From: DATDDB01 sp035260545
GTDB lineage: Bacteria; Pseudomonadota; Gammaproteobacteria; Burkholderiales; Gallionellaceae
Direction: 5' to 3'
DNA: 46,993 nucleotides
Assembly: GCA_035260545.1 (NCBI GenBank)
Contig: DATFUZ010000014.1
Span: 1-46,993, forward strand
Below are positions 1 to 8,498 of the stretch, piece by piece. Both the position numbers and the translations under genes were made by a program. Position 1 is the stretch's first letter. Each line of letters opens with the position of its first letter. The notes beneath the pieces are model-generated. The model did no database searches, was not told where the DNA came from, and saw only the letters and a list, made by a program, of their open reading frames with translations.

Positions 1-920
1 TGTATATCCGGCATGACTTCACGCACGCGCTTGACCACGTCGAGAAGGTTGGCGGTGGGCGCGACCTGGATGCCGATGAATACCGCGCTCTGGCCGTCGA
101 AAGCCACCGCGCTGTCATAGTTGTCCGCCCCCAGCGTGACGTTGGCGACATCCTGCAGGCGCACCATCGCATTGCCCGACTGGCGGATGATGAGGTTGCG
201 GAATTCATCCAGCGAGTGGAGATTGGTCGAGGCCGAGAGGTTGGTCTGCACCATCAGGCCCTTGGTGTTTCCCACGCCGGAGAGGAAGTCGTTCTGGATC
301 ATCGCATTGCTGACATCTGCCGGCGTCAGCCCATAGGCGGCAAGCTTCTTCGGGTCCAGCCAGGCGCGCAATGCGAAGTTCTTGGCGCCGAGCAGCTCGG
401 CGGTCTGCACTCCGGGCACCGTCTGCAGCTTGGGCTGCACCACGCGCAGGAGATAATCGGTGATGTAGTTGGGCGGCAACTGCTTGCTGTAGAAGCCGAT
501 ATACATGGCGTCCAGGGTCTGGCCGATGCTGATGGTCATCACCGGCTTTTGCGTCTGCGGCGGCAGCGCATTGAGCACGGAGGTGATCTGGGCGTTCATT
601 TCGGTGAGCGCCTTGTCCGGATCGTAATTGAGCTTGAGCGTGACCGTGATGATGCTGCTGCTGTTGGTGCTGGTCGAGTTCATGTAGTCGATGCCGTTGA
701 CCTGGGCAATGGCATTTTCCAGCGGAGTCGTGATGAATCCCGCCACCAGGTCCGGATCGGCGCCGAAGTAGGTGGTGGTCACGGTGATCACCGCATTCTG
801 GGTGCGCGGAAACTGGAACACCGGCAGAATGCCGAAGGAGCGCAGCCCGAGCACCAGCAGCACCAGGCTGATCACGATGGACAGCACCGGGCGACGGATG
901 AAAATGTCGGTGAATTTCAT
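1..920 (-). CDS. RND-family multidrug efflux pump, inner-membrane subunit (N-terminal part only)
   Basis: The reading frame opens at an ATG (complement of 918-920) and runs off the left edge of the window, so about 306 N-terminal residues are visible of a protein that is normally about 1,030-1,050 residues. It begins MKFTDIFIRRPVLSIVISL, the usual start of an AcrB/MexF-type pump with the first transmembrane helix, and continues with the typical porter-domain stretch (a GADPDLVAGFITTPLENAI-like segment and VPGVQTAELLGAKN). Members of this family use the proton gradient to expel drugs, solvents or dyes from the periplasm and inner membrane. It lies 12 bp downstream of the membrane-fusion gene, so the three efflux genes form one operon. 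The substrate cannot be read from the sequence. Confidence 0.93.
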   Translation of the reverse strand, partial: MKFTDIFIRRPVLSIVISLVLLVLGLRSFGILPVFQFPRTQNAVITVTTTYFGADPDLVAGFITTPLENAIAQVNGIDYMNSTSTNSSSIITVTLKLNYDPDKALTEMNAQITSVLNALPPQTQKPVMTISIGQTLDAMYIGFYSKQLPPNYITDYLLRVVQPKLQTVPGVQTAELLGAKNFALRAWLDPKKLAAYGLTPADVSNAMIQNDFLSGVGNTKGLMVQTNLSASTNLHSLDEFRNLIIRQSGNAMVRLQDVANVTLGADNYDSAVAFDGQSAVFIGIQVAPTANLLDVVKRVREVMPDI

Positions 921-932
921 CGTGTGCCCGCC

Positions 933-2075
933 CTATTCGTCCCGCGGTTCGGGGTGCGCCTCATCGGTCGGCACGATCTCGTTGTTGACCTCGATCGGCG
1001 AGCCGTTGTGCAGCTTGATCTGGCCGGCCGTCACCACGATGTCTCCCTCCTTCACACCCTTGAGCACGGCGACCTGGTCGCCGCGCGTGTCGCCCGTGGT
1101 CACGAACACCTGCTTGGCGATGAATTTTCGCTTGCCGTTCGCGTCCACCCCCTCTGGTTCCGCGAGATACACGACGTTGCCGTACGGGTTGTAGATAATC
1201 GCGGTCTGCGGCAGCGTGATATAACGCTCCGGCTTGCCGGTGGAAATCTCGACCGTCGCATACATGCCGGGAAGCAGCTTGCGTTCCGGATTTTTCAGTT
1301 TGACGCGGACTTTCACGTTGAGCGTACTGGTGTCCACTTCGGGATTGATCACCGCGACTTCGCCGCTGAACTGCTCGCCGGGATAGGCATCAGTCCCCGC
1401 GGAGACGGCCTGCCCGACATGGATCAGGCTGATGTCGCGCTGCGGTACGGAAAAGTCCAGGTAGATCGGGTTCAGCGCCTGCAGCGAGACCACGGGCGTG
1501 CCAGCGCTCAGGTACTGTCCCACGCTGACTTCGCGTATGCCGACGCGCCCGGAGAACAGCGCACGGATGAATTTCTTGTTCACCACCGCCTGCTGCTGGG
1601 CCACCGCCGCCTTCGCTTGCGACAGGTTGGCCTGGTCCACGTCCAGCGTCTGCCGGCTCACCGCCTTGAACTCGTATTGCAGCTTGTCGCGGTCATAGGT
1701 GGTCCTGGCGATCGCCGCGGCCGCTTCCAGCGTGTGCAGGCGCGCGATGTCGTCGTCGGCGATCAGCTCCACCAGCACCTGCCCCTTCCTCACGTCCTGG
1801 CCCTGCCTGAAGCGCACGGCCGCAACGATGCCGGCCACCTCGGGGCTCACTTCCACGCCTTCGATGGCGCGCAGGCCGCCAACGGCGGCCACTCGCGGCT
1901 GCCAGTTCTGGAAGGCGGCGCTCGTCGTGGAAACCGTCTGCGGCATATTGCCGCGCGAGGCCATGTATTTCTTGATCATCCTGCCCTTGAAGGCCTGGAA
2001 TCCGAAGATGCCGCCGAACACCAGTCCGGTCAGCGCCAGCATGATTACCATTCGTATTGCGGTTCGTTTCGTCAT
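933..2075 (-). CDS. Efflux RND transporter periplasmic adaptor (membrane-fusion) subunit
   Basis: This 380-residue protein has an N-terminal membrane anchor (about residues 9-27), then the lipoyl/barrel-sandwich half motif (VSPEVAGIVAAVRFRQGQ), a short alpha-hairpin rich in Ala and Gln (about 115-165), the second lipoyl half (FSGRVGIREVSVGQYLSAG) and beta-barrel segments ending with a C-terminal membrane-proximal domain. The family bridges the RND pump to the outer-membrane channel. Its ATG overlaps the TGA stop of the upstream outer-membrane factor gene in an ATGA arrangement, which implies translational coupling. The pump gene follows 12 bp downstream. The closest functional group is MexE/MdtA-like; the cargo is unknown. 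Confidence 0.93.
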   Translation of the reverse strand: MTKRTAIRMVIMLALTGLVFGGIFGFQAFKGRMIKKYMASRGNMPQTVSTTSAAFQNWQPRVAAVGGLRAIEGVEVSPEVAGIVAAVRFRQGQDVRKGQVLVELIADDDIARLHTLEAAAAIARTTYDRDKLQYEFKAVSRQTLDVDQANLSQAKAAVAQQQAVVNKKFIRALFSGRVGIREVSVGQYLSAGTPVVSLQALNPIYLDFSVPQRDISLIHVGQAVSAGTDAYPGEQFSGEVAVINPEVDTSTLNVKVRVKLKNPERKLLPGMYATVEISTGKPERYITLPQTAIIYNPYGNVVYLAEPEGVDANGKRKFIAKQVFVTTGDTRGDQVAVLKGVKEGDIVVTAGQIKLHNGSPIEVNNEIVPTDEAHPEPRDE

Positions 2076-3604
2076 GGTTGCGAACTCCGTTGTTGCGCGC
2101 CCGCCGCGTCATTGGCCGCCTTGGCGGTCTTGCCGTCAGGACCGCCCGCGCCGCGGTTCCACCATCCACCGCCCAGCGCCTGAAACAGCGCGGCGGTATC
2201 CGCGTAGCGGCTGGCGCGCGCCTGCGCCAGCGCGATGCGCGTCTGCGCATAGGCCTGCTGCGCGTTCAGCAGCACCAGAAAATTCGCCGCACCCACCTGG
2301 TATTGCTTGCGCGCAATGTCTACCCCCTCGGCCGCAGACTGGGACGCCTGCAGCTGTGACTGGAGTGTCTGGCCGTCAAACTGCAGTGCATCGAGCACGT
2401 TGGCGACATCCTGGAACGCGGCCAGCACGGTATCCCGGTAGTGCGCGACTGCCGCGTCGTGGGCGGCGACGGCGGCGCGCTTCTGGTGCAGCAGCGTGCC
2501 GCCGCGAAACAGCGGCTGGACGATATTTGCGCCTATGCTCCAGATGCCGGATCCCGCCTTGAACAGTCTGTTCGCCGACGTCGCGACTGACCCGACATTT
2601 CCGGTGAGGGTGAGTTGCGGCAGTTCCTCGGCGGTCGCCACGCCGATCTGGGCATTGGCGGCGTGCAGCAAGGCTTCCGAGGCACGTATGTCCGGCCGCT
2701 GCTCCACCAGGCGGGACGGCAGGCTGACGGGCAGTTCCTGCGGGAGTTGCAGGCTCTCCAGATCAAAGGTCTCCGGCTCGCCCTGGCCTGGAAAATCGCC
2801 GACCAGCACGGCGATCTGGTTGCGCACCTGGGCAAGCTGCTTTTGCAGCGCCGGCAGGGTAGCGCGGGTCTGCGCAAGCGCGGTCCGCTGCTGCACGACC
2901 CCGACCTCAGCAATCGCGCCTACGCTGAGCTGGCGCTCCATGATGGCGAGCTGCTGGCTCTGCACGTCGACGATGTCGCTGGTCGCCGCAATCTGGGCGC
3001 GCAGCGAGGCCTCCTGCAGCGCGGCCGTGACCACGTTGGAGGTGAGGGTGAGGTAGGCGCTTTCCAGCTCGAAGCGCTGATAATCCTCCTGGGCGACCAG
3101 CGCCTCCAGCGAGCGCCGCGTAAGCCCGAAGAAATCCAGCCCGTAGGACACCCCGACCGAGGCGTTGTACAGGGTGAACATCGTGCCCGGAAAATTGGGA
3201 TTGCCGAACTGCGCGCCGACGATCTTCTCGTGATTGACCGTGCCGCTCGCATTCACCGAGGGAAAGAGCTCCCCTCTGCCTGCATAGTAGGTCTCCTGCG
3301 CCTGGCGCAGGGTGGCTTCCGCGGCCTGCAGGTTGGGATTGGCTTTCAGGGCCCGTTCGACCAGGCGGTTCAGCGCGGGCGAATGAAACAGGGTCCACCA
3401 CTGGGCGGGAATGTCCTGGCCCTGAACAAAAGTCTGGGCCGGCAGCCCGCCGGCGGCGGGAAGCGCCGGCGGCAGCGGCGCGGAAGTGTAGCCCTTGACG
3501 GCGGGCGGCGGCGGACGCTTGAAATCCGGCCCCACGGCACAGCCCGCCGCGCTTGCGGCAATCAAGGAAACGACGGCAAATCTTGTTGTTCGTCTGAATG
3601 CCAT
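2072..3604 (-). CDS. Outer-membrane efflux lipoprotein, NodT/TolC family
   Basis: The protein starts best at MAFRRTTRFAVVSLIAASAAGC (ATG complement of 3602-3604). This gives a lipoprotein signal with a lipobox ending AAGC, followed by the usual GPDFKRPP start of NodT-type factors; a frame extension 14 codons upstream lacks this logic. The roughly 510-residue length fits the family. Two repeated coiled-coil/beta-strand halves are visible, with the typical QAxATLRQAQ and YxxGxxxFLVLLNAQQAYAQ helices. It forms the outer-membrane exit duct of the tripartite pump. It is the first gene of the operon; its promoter must lie in 3605-3815, a region shared with the divergent TonB operon. Confidence 0.93.
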   Translation of the reverse strand: MAFRRTTRFAVVSLIAASAAGCAVGPDFKRPPPPAVKGYTSAPLPPALPAAGGLPAQTFVQGQDIPAQWWTLFHSPALNRLVERALKANPNLQAAEATLRQAQETYYAGRGELFPSVNASGTVNHEKIVGAQFGNPNFPGTMFTLYNASVGVSYGLDFFGLTRRSLEALVAQEDYQRFELESAYLTLTSNVVTAALQEASLRAQIAATSDIVDVQSQQLAIMERQLSVGAIAEVGVVQQRTALAQTRATLPALQKQLAQVRNQIAVLVGDFPGQGEPETFDLESLQLPQELPVSLPSRLVEQRPDIRASEALLHAANAQIGVATAEELPQLTLTGNVGSVATSANRLFKAGSGIWSIGANIVQPLFRGGTLLHQKRAAVAAHDAAVAHYRDTVLAAFQDVANVLDALQFDGQTLQSQLQASQSAAEGVDIARKQYQVGAANFLVLLNAQQAYAQTRIALAQARASRYADTAALFQALGGGWWNRGAGGPDGKTAKAANDAAGAQQRSSQP

Positions 3605-3815
3605 GCCCCACCCGTTCAGGATTGTCCGGCCCACCGGGTACTGCACGGAGGGCGTGCCCGGTCATTCTATTTGTTCCGGACGCTCCTTGCCACCCTAAAC
3701 GCTCGCGGCAACTGGACATCATATTTTTTCCTGCCGATTCGCAGCATTGCGGCCACTCACTGCCCCGGCACCTCACTTGCACAGGCATATATTGTCTGCT
3801 AAGGTGTCCGCCGCC

Positions 3816-4136
3816 ATGAGGTCCATCCGCTTATTTCTGCCGCTGCTTTTCGCCCTGTCCCTGCTGTCTGCGCAACAGGTCGGGGCGGCGCACGCCGTAC
3901 ATCACGCGCTGGAACAGTCGCAGCAGAAGGACAAGCACTCCTCGCATTCGACGGTGTGCGAGAAGTGCGAGAACTATGCGCAGTTGGGCAGCGCGCTCAA
4001 TGTCGGCTGCTACCTGCCGCCGTTGCTGCCCGCCGGCACCGAGGCGGCCGTCTCCGTTGCCGCTACCTTCCACACCATACATACACTGGCCGCCATCGCC
4101 CGCGGCCCGCCCGTTTCCTCCCGCAAAATCGCATAA
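3816..4136 (+). CDS. Small exported His/Cys-containing protein (DUF2946-like)
   Basis: This 106-residue protein starts at ATG 3816 with a clear signal peptide (RSIRLFLPLLFALSLLSAQQVGAAHA). The mature part has a His-rich segment (HAVHHALEQ, KDKHSSHS) followed by a CEKC pair and then NYAQLGSALNVGC. Proteins of this build commonly sit next to TonB receptors and are thought to handle metal ions in the periplasm, but the assignment to DUF2946 is only by resemblance. It is the first gene of the TonB uptake operon, and a strong hairpin separates it from the receptor gene. Metal binding is inferred from the residues seen; the metal is unknown. Confidence 0.7.
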   Translation: MRSIRLFLPLLFALSLLSAQQVGAAHAVHHALEQSQQKDKHSSHSTVCEKCENYAQLGSALNVGCYLPPLLPAGTEAAVSVAATFHTIHTLAAIARGPPVSSRKIA

Positions 4137-4139
4137 CCT

Positions 4140-4173
4140 CCCCCTCGCGTGGCGCGAGGGGGCTGCAATTTTT
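4140..4173 (+). terminator. Perfect 10-bp hairpin with T-tract between first and second genes of the TonB operon
   Basis: CCCCCTCGCG (4140-4149) pairs with CGCGAGGGGG (4153-4162) across a three-base loop, and a run of five T follows at 4169-4173. It starts 4 bp after the stop of the small His/Cys gene and ends just before the ribosome-binding site of the TonB receptor. It could be a partial terminator (attenuator) or an mRNA-stabilising stem. The six-base gap between stem and T-run makes full termination less certain. Confidence 0.6.
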
Positions 4174-4179
4174 GGAGGA
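4174..4179 (+). promoter_or_regulatory. Ribosome-binding site deciding a GTG start
   Basis: GGAGGA lies six bases upstream of GTG 4185. This supports the GTG start, which puts a signal peptide at the exact N-terminus, over an upstream in-frame GTG at 4149 that falls inside the hairpin. Confidence 0.7.
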
Positions 4180-4184
4180 AACAC

Positions 4185-6587
4185 GTGTTCAAGCATGCAA
4201 TCATTTGCGCGGCGCTCATCGTGCCGCCATACGCCCGCGCGGCTGACGCCGGCCAGCCCACCCCTGCGCCCGGCGCCGCGCATCCCGCGCCCCCGGCCGC
4301 CGGCCAGAATCGCATAAGCGGCGTGGTCCGCGACGCGACAGGCAAGCCGGTAGGCGGAGCGCAACTCAGCCTGCAGACCGCCGACGGCAAGACCGTAGCA
4401 AAGACCGCCAGCGCAGCCGACGGCAGCTTTGCCTTTGCCCCCGTGCCCGCGGGCCGCTATTCGGTAGTCGGCGGCAAGGCCGGGTTCAGGACGGCAACCA
4501 GCCCTGTCAGCGTCACGTCGGGCGCCGCGCAAGCGGTCGTTACGCTGGTCTCCACGCAAACGCAGGAAATCACCATTGTCGCCACACGGCTGGAGAAGGC
4601 GCGCAACAGCCTTTCGCCCAAGACCGGCGGCAGCGCCTACCAGTTCAGCAAGAGCGACATCGCCAAGCTGCCGCAGGGCAACAACACTCCGCTGAACCAG
4701 GTCCTGCTCCAGGCGCCCGGCGTCAGCAACGACTCCTACGGCCAGGTCCACGTGCGGGGCGACCACGGCGACATCCAGTACCGCATCAATGGCATCATGC
4801 TGCCCGAGGCGATCAGCGGCTTCGGCCAGTCGCTGGATACGCGCTTTGCCCAGCACATCGACCTGCTGACGGGCGCACTGCCGGCGGAGTATGGCTTCCG
4901 CACGGCCGGCGTGGTGGACATCGAGACCAAGACGCGCTTCCAGGGCGGCGGCAACGTCGACCTCTACGGCGGCAGCTACGGGACCTTCAACCCCAGCGTC
5001 GAATACGGTAACACCAAAGGCAATGTCTCGTATTTCGTGAACGGCTCTTATCTTACGAACGACATCGGTATTCAGAACCCGGCGCCCACCGCGACGCCGC
5101 TGCACGACCGCACCCAGCAGCAAAAGGGCTTCGGCTATGTCTCCTACCTGCTCAATCCGTCGACCAAGGTCAGCTTCCTGGCCGGGACCTATGACGGCAC
5201 GTTCCAGATCCCGAACATCCCCGGACAGACACCGGACCCCAACAACCTCGGCATCCTCGCCCAGATGGGGCTCACCGGCTACGATTCCGCCACCCTGAAC
5301 GACAACCAGCGCGAGGTGAACCGCTTTGCAATCGCGGCGGTGCAAAGCTCGCTGAGCGACAGCTTCGACTATCAGGCTGCGCTGTTCACGCGCTATTCCA
5401 GCGCGCATTACATGCCCGACGTTACCGGCGACCTTGCATTCAACGGCGTGGCGTCGGACGTGTTCCGCAGCAGCGCCAGCAGCGGCCTGCAGACAGATGG
5501 CACCTATTACCTGAACACCCTGCACACGCTGCGCATGGGCCTGTTCGCAAGCACCGAGAACGTGGTGAACGACAATGCCTCGACGGTGTTTCCGGTCAAT
5601 GCAACCGGCCAGGTATCGGGGCCGGCCTACACCATCGTCGACAACAGTACGCACAACGGCAATACGCTGCTCGGCGCCTATCTGCAGGACGAATGGAAAG
5701 CCACGGACCGGCTGACCGTCAACTACGGCGGGCGTTACGACCACGTGAACACTTTCTTCGTCAACGAACAGCAGTTCAGCCCGCGGCTGGGGGTGGTGTT
5801 CAAGCAGTCGTCTGCGACCGCGTGGCATGCCGGATACGCGCGCTACTTCACCCCGCCGCCCACCGAACTGGTGCCCTCCACCGCCGTGGCGGCATTCCAG
5901 AACACCACCAATGCGCCGCTGGTGACCACCAACGACCCGGTGAAGTCCGAACGCTCGAACTACTTCGACGCGGGCGTCACGCAGCGGCTGACAGCCGCCA
6001 CCAGCCTGGGGCTGGACACCTTCTACAAGCGCTCCACCAACGTGATCGACGAAGGGCGGTTCGGCCAGGCGCTGATCATGACCCCTTACAACTACGCGGA
6101 AGGCAAGATCTACGGCGCGGAACTGACGCTCAACTACCGCAAAGGTGACTTCTCCGGCTACGCCAACGCGGCCCGCATCATCAGCAAGGCGAAGGGCATC
6201 ATCTCCAGCCAGTACCTGTTCGACCCGGCCACGCTCGCCTATGCGGCGAACAACTGGGTCAACGTGGACCACGAGCAGGCCGTTTCCGCCACGCTGGGAG
6301 GTTCCTATCTGTGGTCCGGCACGCGCTGGAATGCCAACGTGGTCTACCAGAGCGGGCTGCGCAACGGTTTCGCCAACATCGGCACCCTGCCTTCGTACAC
6401 GGTGCTGAACCTGGGCGCGACCCGCACCTTCGGCCTGCCGGACGTCGGCCCGGTGGAAGGAAGGCTCGCCATCCTCAACGCGCTGGATCGCGTGTACAAG
6501 ATCCGCGACGGCTCCGGCATCGGCGTATTCGCCCCGCAGTACGGCGCGCGGCGCGGCCTGTACGCCGGCGTAACCAAGTCATTCTGA
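4185..6587 (+). CDS. TonB-dependent outer-membrane receptor with N-terminal carboxypeptidase-regulatory-like domain
   Basis: About 800 residues from a GTG start. There is a signal peptide (to about residue 21, ending in an ARA-type site), a Pro/Ala linker, then a CarboxypepD_reg-like beta-sandwich (about 45-115: ISGVVRDATGKPVGGAQLSL ... GSFAFAPVPAGRYSV). The plug domain follows (EITIVATRLEKARNSL, LNQVLLQAPGVSNDSYGQVH, VRGDHGDIQYRINGI), and then the beta-barrel, ending in Phe (GVTKSF) as outer-membrane barrels do. It imports a metal chelate or other large ligand using energy from the ExbB-ExbD-TonB proteins encoded just downstream. The ligand is not evident. The neighbouring His/Cys protein makes a metal-related substrate plausible. 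Confidence 0.92.
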   Translation: MFKHAIICAALIVPPYARAADAGQPTPAPGAAHPAPPAAGQNRISGVVRDATGKPVGGAQLSLQTADGKTVAKTASAADGSFAFAPVPAGRYSVVGGKAGFRTATSPVSVTSGAAQAVVTLVSTQTQEITIVATRLEKARNSLSPKTGGSAYQFSKSDIAKLPQGNNTPLNQVLLQAPGVSNDSYGQVHVRGDHGDIQYRINGIMLPEAISGFGQSLDTRFAQHIDLLTGALPAEYGFRTAGVVDIETKTRFQGGGNVDLYGGSYGTFNPSVEYGNTKGNVSYFVNGSYLTNDIGIQNPAPTATPLHDRTQQQKGFGYVSYLLNPSTKVSFLAGTYDGTFQIPNIPGQTPDPNNLGILAQMGLTGYDSATLNDNQREVNRFAIAAVQSSLSDSFDYQAALFTRYSSAHYMPDVTGDLAFNGVASDVFRSSASSGLQTDGTYYLNTLHTLRMGLFASTENVVNDNASTVFPVNATGQVSGPAYTIVDNSTHNGNTLLGAYLQDEWKATDRLTVNYGGRYDHVNTFFVNEQQFSPRLGVVFKQSSATAWHAGYARYFTPPPTELVPSTAVAAFQNTTNAPLVTTNDPVKSERSNYFDAGVTQRLTAATSLGLDTFYKRSTNVIDEGRFGQALIMTPYNYAEGKIYGAELTLNYRKGDFSGYANAARIISKAKGIISSQYLFDPATLAYAANNWVNVDHEQAVSATLGGSYLWSGTRWNANVVYQSGLRNGFANIGTLPSYTVLNLGATRTFGLPDVGPVEGRLAILNALDRVYKIRDGSGIGVFAPQYGARRGLYAGVTKSF

Positions 6588-6618
6588 CCGCCTACCCGAA
6601 TATCACAAGGACACTGAC

Positions 6619-7281
6619 ATGAACGACATCAACCAGACACTGGATGCACTGAAATACGGCGGCGTGACGATCTACCCGCTGCTCGCCCTGGCGCTGCTGG
6701 CGCTGGTCATCATCATCGACAAAGCCTACCTGCACTGGCGCTACATCCGGCTGCCGCATGCGCTGGTGAATCTGGTCGAGACCTACGGCTTCACCTGGGA
6801 AAAGCTGGAGCAGGAACTGGCGGCCGGCGCTTCCGATAATTATTTCTCCCGCTTTTCCCGCGTGCTGCTTGCAAACCGCGACAAGCCGGTGTGGTGGGTG
6901 GAATCGCGCGCCGGGGACGAGGCGCAGGCGCTGGAAGCCGGCATGAACCGCGGCCTGTGGGTGCTGGAGACCATCGTCACCGGCGCGCCGCTGCTGGGCC
7001 TGCTGGGCACGATCACCGGCATGATGCACGCCTTCAACCTGATCGGCGGCAACGGCCTGGTGGATCCCAGCGGCGTCACCGGCGGCGTGGCGCAGGCGCT
7101 CATCGCCACCGCCTTCGGCATCTTCATCGCCATCTTCTCGCTGTTCGGCTACAACTATTTTTCCCGCCGCCAGGCGCGCGCGCTGGAAGCCATGGAGCGC
7201 CTGGGCACGCGCATCGTGGACAACATGCGCCTGGCTCACCATGAGAGCGGCGCGCTTCAGGAAAGCGGGAGCCCGGCATGA
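6619..7281 (+). CDS. exbB: ExbB-type proton channel of the TonB energising complex (MotA/TolQ/ExbB family)
   Basis: A 220-residue membrane protein with a first helix at about 15-35 (YPLLALALLALVIIIDKAY) and two more in the conserved C-terminal block (LETIVTGAPLLGLLGTITGMM and GGVAQALIATAFGIFIAIFSLFGYNYFSRR, about 112-185). This is the ExbB/TolQ signature. It forms the pentameric proton channel that drives TonB. It lies 31 bp after the receptor gene, and its stop overlaps the ExbD start by 4 bp (ATGA). The dedicated position next to a receptor and a TonB favours ExbB over TolQ. Confidence 0.92.
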   Translation: MNDINQTLDALKYGGVTIYPLLALALLALVIIIDKAYLHWRYIRLPHALVNLVETYGFTWEKLEQELAAGASDNYFSRFSRVLLANRDKPVWWVESRAGDEAQALEAGMNRGLWVLETIVTGAPLLGLLGTITGMMHAFNLIGGNGLVDPSGVTGGVAQALIATAFGIFIAIFSLFGYNYFSRRQARALEAMERLGTRIVDNMRLAHHESGALQESGSPA

Positions 7282-7682
7282 AACTGCGCAAATCCCGCGA
7301 ATACAAGCGCGGCCGCATCGAGATCATCCCGATGATAGACGTGATGTTCTTCCTGCTCGCCACCTTCATGCTGGCCTCGCTGTCGATGCAGAACCTGCAT
7401 TCGCTGCCGGTCAACCTGCCGCAGGGGCACGCCGCGCCCATCCAGGCGAAGACCCCGGTGACCCTCACCATCACGCCGGACAGCCGCATATTCCTCGACA
7501 AGACGCCGGTCACGCTGGACAACCTGGCGCAGACGCTCAAGGGCATGCTGTCCGGCCCCGATGCCAGCATCATCGTGGCGGCCGACAGCGCCGCGCCCAA
7601 CGGCATCACGGTGCAGGCCATGCTCAGGGCACGCCAGGCCGGTGCGCAGCATTTCCTGATCGCGGTCAAGCATGCTGATTGA
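7278..7682 (+). CDS. exbD: ExbD-type biopolymer transport protein
   Basis: A 134-residue protein with a short cytoplasmic start (MKLRKSREYKRGRIEIIP) and one transmembrane helix containing the essential aspartate (MIDVMFFLLATFMLASL; Asp at about residue 22). A periplasmic domain follows (VTLTITPDSRIFLDKTPV ... VQAMLRARQAGAQHFLIAV). This is the standard ExbD/TolR architecture and length. The start overlaps exbB by 4 bp and the end overlaps tonB by 11 bp, so the three are translationally coupled. With ExbB it carries protons and energises TonB. Confidence 0.92.
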   Translation: MKLRKSREYKRGRIEIIPMIDVMFFLLATFMLASLSMQNLHSLPVNLPQGHAAPIQAKTPVTLTITPDSRIFLDKTPVTLDNLAQTLKGMLSGPDASIIVAADSAAPNGITVQAMLRARQAGAQHFLIAVKHAD

Positions 7683-8316
7683 CGCGCCAGCCTGGTTCTC
7701 CGGCGAACACGTCGATTCGCCGTGGCAGCGTCTTTACTGGACGCTGCCGCTGGCGCTGCTGATCTGCGCCAGCGGCCTGTTCCTGTTCTCGGACTTCATG
7801 GAACATGACGCACCGACGGCGCCCAAGCCCCTGCCCGTCGATGCGCAGATCATCGAACTGCCCAGCCCTGCTGCAGCGCATGCACCGGCACACCGCGAAC
7901 CGGCGCCACCCCCGCCACCCCCGCCGCCCGCGGCGAAACAGCCGGCCTTGCCTCAGCCCGCGCCACCGCCGCGGCAGGCAAATGCGGCCCCGGCGCCAGC
8001 GGCGCCCGCCCGCCCCGCCCCGGCACAGCCCGCCGCCCCGGCGACGCCCAACCGCGGAGCGCAGAGCGTCGCACACCCGATGCCGGTCATTCCGGACGAC
8101 CTGAGGGAAGACGCCATGAACGCAGTCGCCACCGCGCGCTTTCACGTCGCGAGCGACGGCAGCGTAGTGGTGGAACTGATCCAGCCCACGCAAAATCCGC
8201 GTCTCAACCGCTTCCTGCTGGAGGCCTTGAGGCGCTGGAAATTCTCGCCCGCGATCCAGGACGGCAAACCGGTGCCGTCGGTGGAAGACATCGTCGTCCG
8301 GGTAAACGTTGAATAG
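7672..8316 (+). CDS. tonB: TonB energy-transducing protein
   Basis: A 214-residue protein with an N-terminal transmembrane helix (about 20-43: WTLPLALLICASGLFLF). A long Pro/Ala-rich periplasmic spacer (about 58-135, including several runs of Pro) follows, and then a C-terminal TonB fold (ATARFHVASDGSVVVELIQP ... LLEALRRWKFSPAIQDGKPV). It spans the periplasm and pulls on the TonB box of the receptor. The start ATG lies inside the end of exbD. It is the last gene of the operon that began at 3816. Confidence 0.92.
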   Translation: MLIDAPAWFSGEHVDSPWQRLYWTLPLALLICASGLFLFSDFMEHDAPTAPKPLPVDAQIIELPSPAAAHAPAHREPAPPPPPPPPAAKQPALPQPAPPPRQANAAPAPAAPARPAPAQPAAPATPNRGAQSVAHPMPVIPDDLREDAMNAVATARFHVASDGSVVVELIQPTQNPRLNRFLLEALRRWKFSPAIQDGKPVPSVEDIVVRVNVE

Positions 8317-8498
8317 CCTGTCGCCGGCTCCCCTGGCGGCCTCGCGCCTGGATGGCGCGGCCCTGGCCCTTGCCACCCGGCAGGCGGAAGATCCGCGGCA
8401 TAGCGCTTGCGCGGACCCCGATCTTGCGCTAGTTTGCCCTTGGGGGTAACTTGGCCCACGGCCCGCAATGCGCCGGCCGCCCCTGCACCCGGGAAAAA

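Noticed and set aside
216..2183. Long plus-strand open frame (about 655 codons) over the efflux genes
   Set aside because: It is antisense to two clearly recognised efflux genes and is rich in His, Arg, Gly and Val, as expected of a GC-rich shadow frame. No family motif or ribosome-binding site is seen.
3831..6272. Long minus-strand open frame (about 813 codons) over the TonB receptor
   Set aside because: It is a shadow of the receptor gene, with biased Arg/Val/Gly/Ala composition and no domain. The receptor reading is unambiguous.
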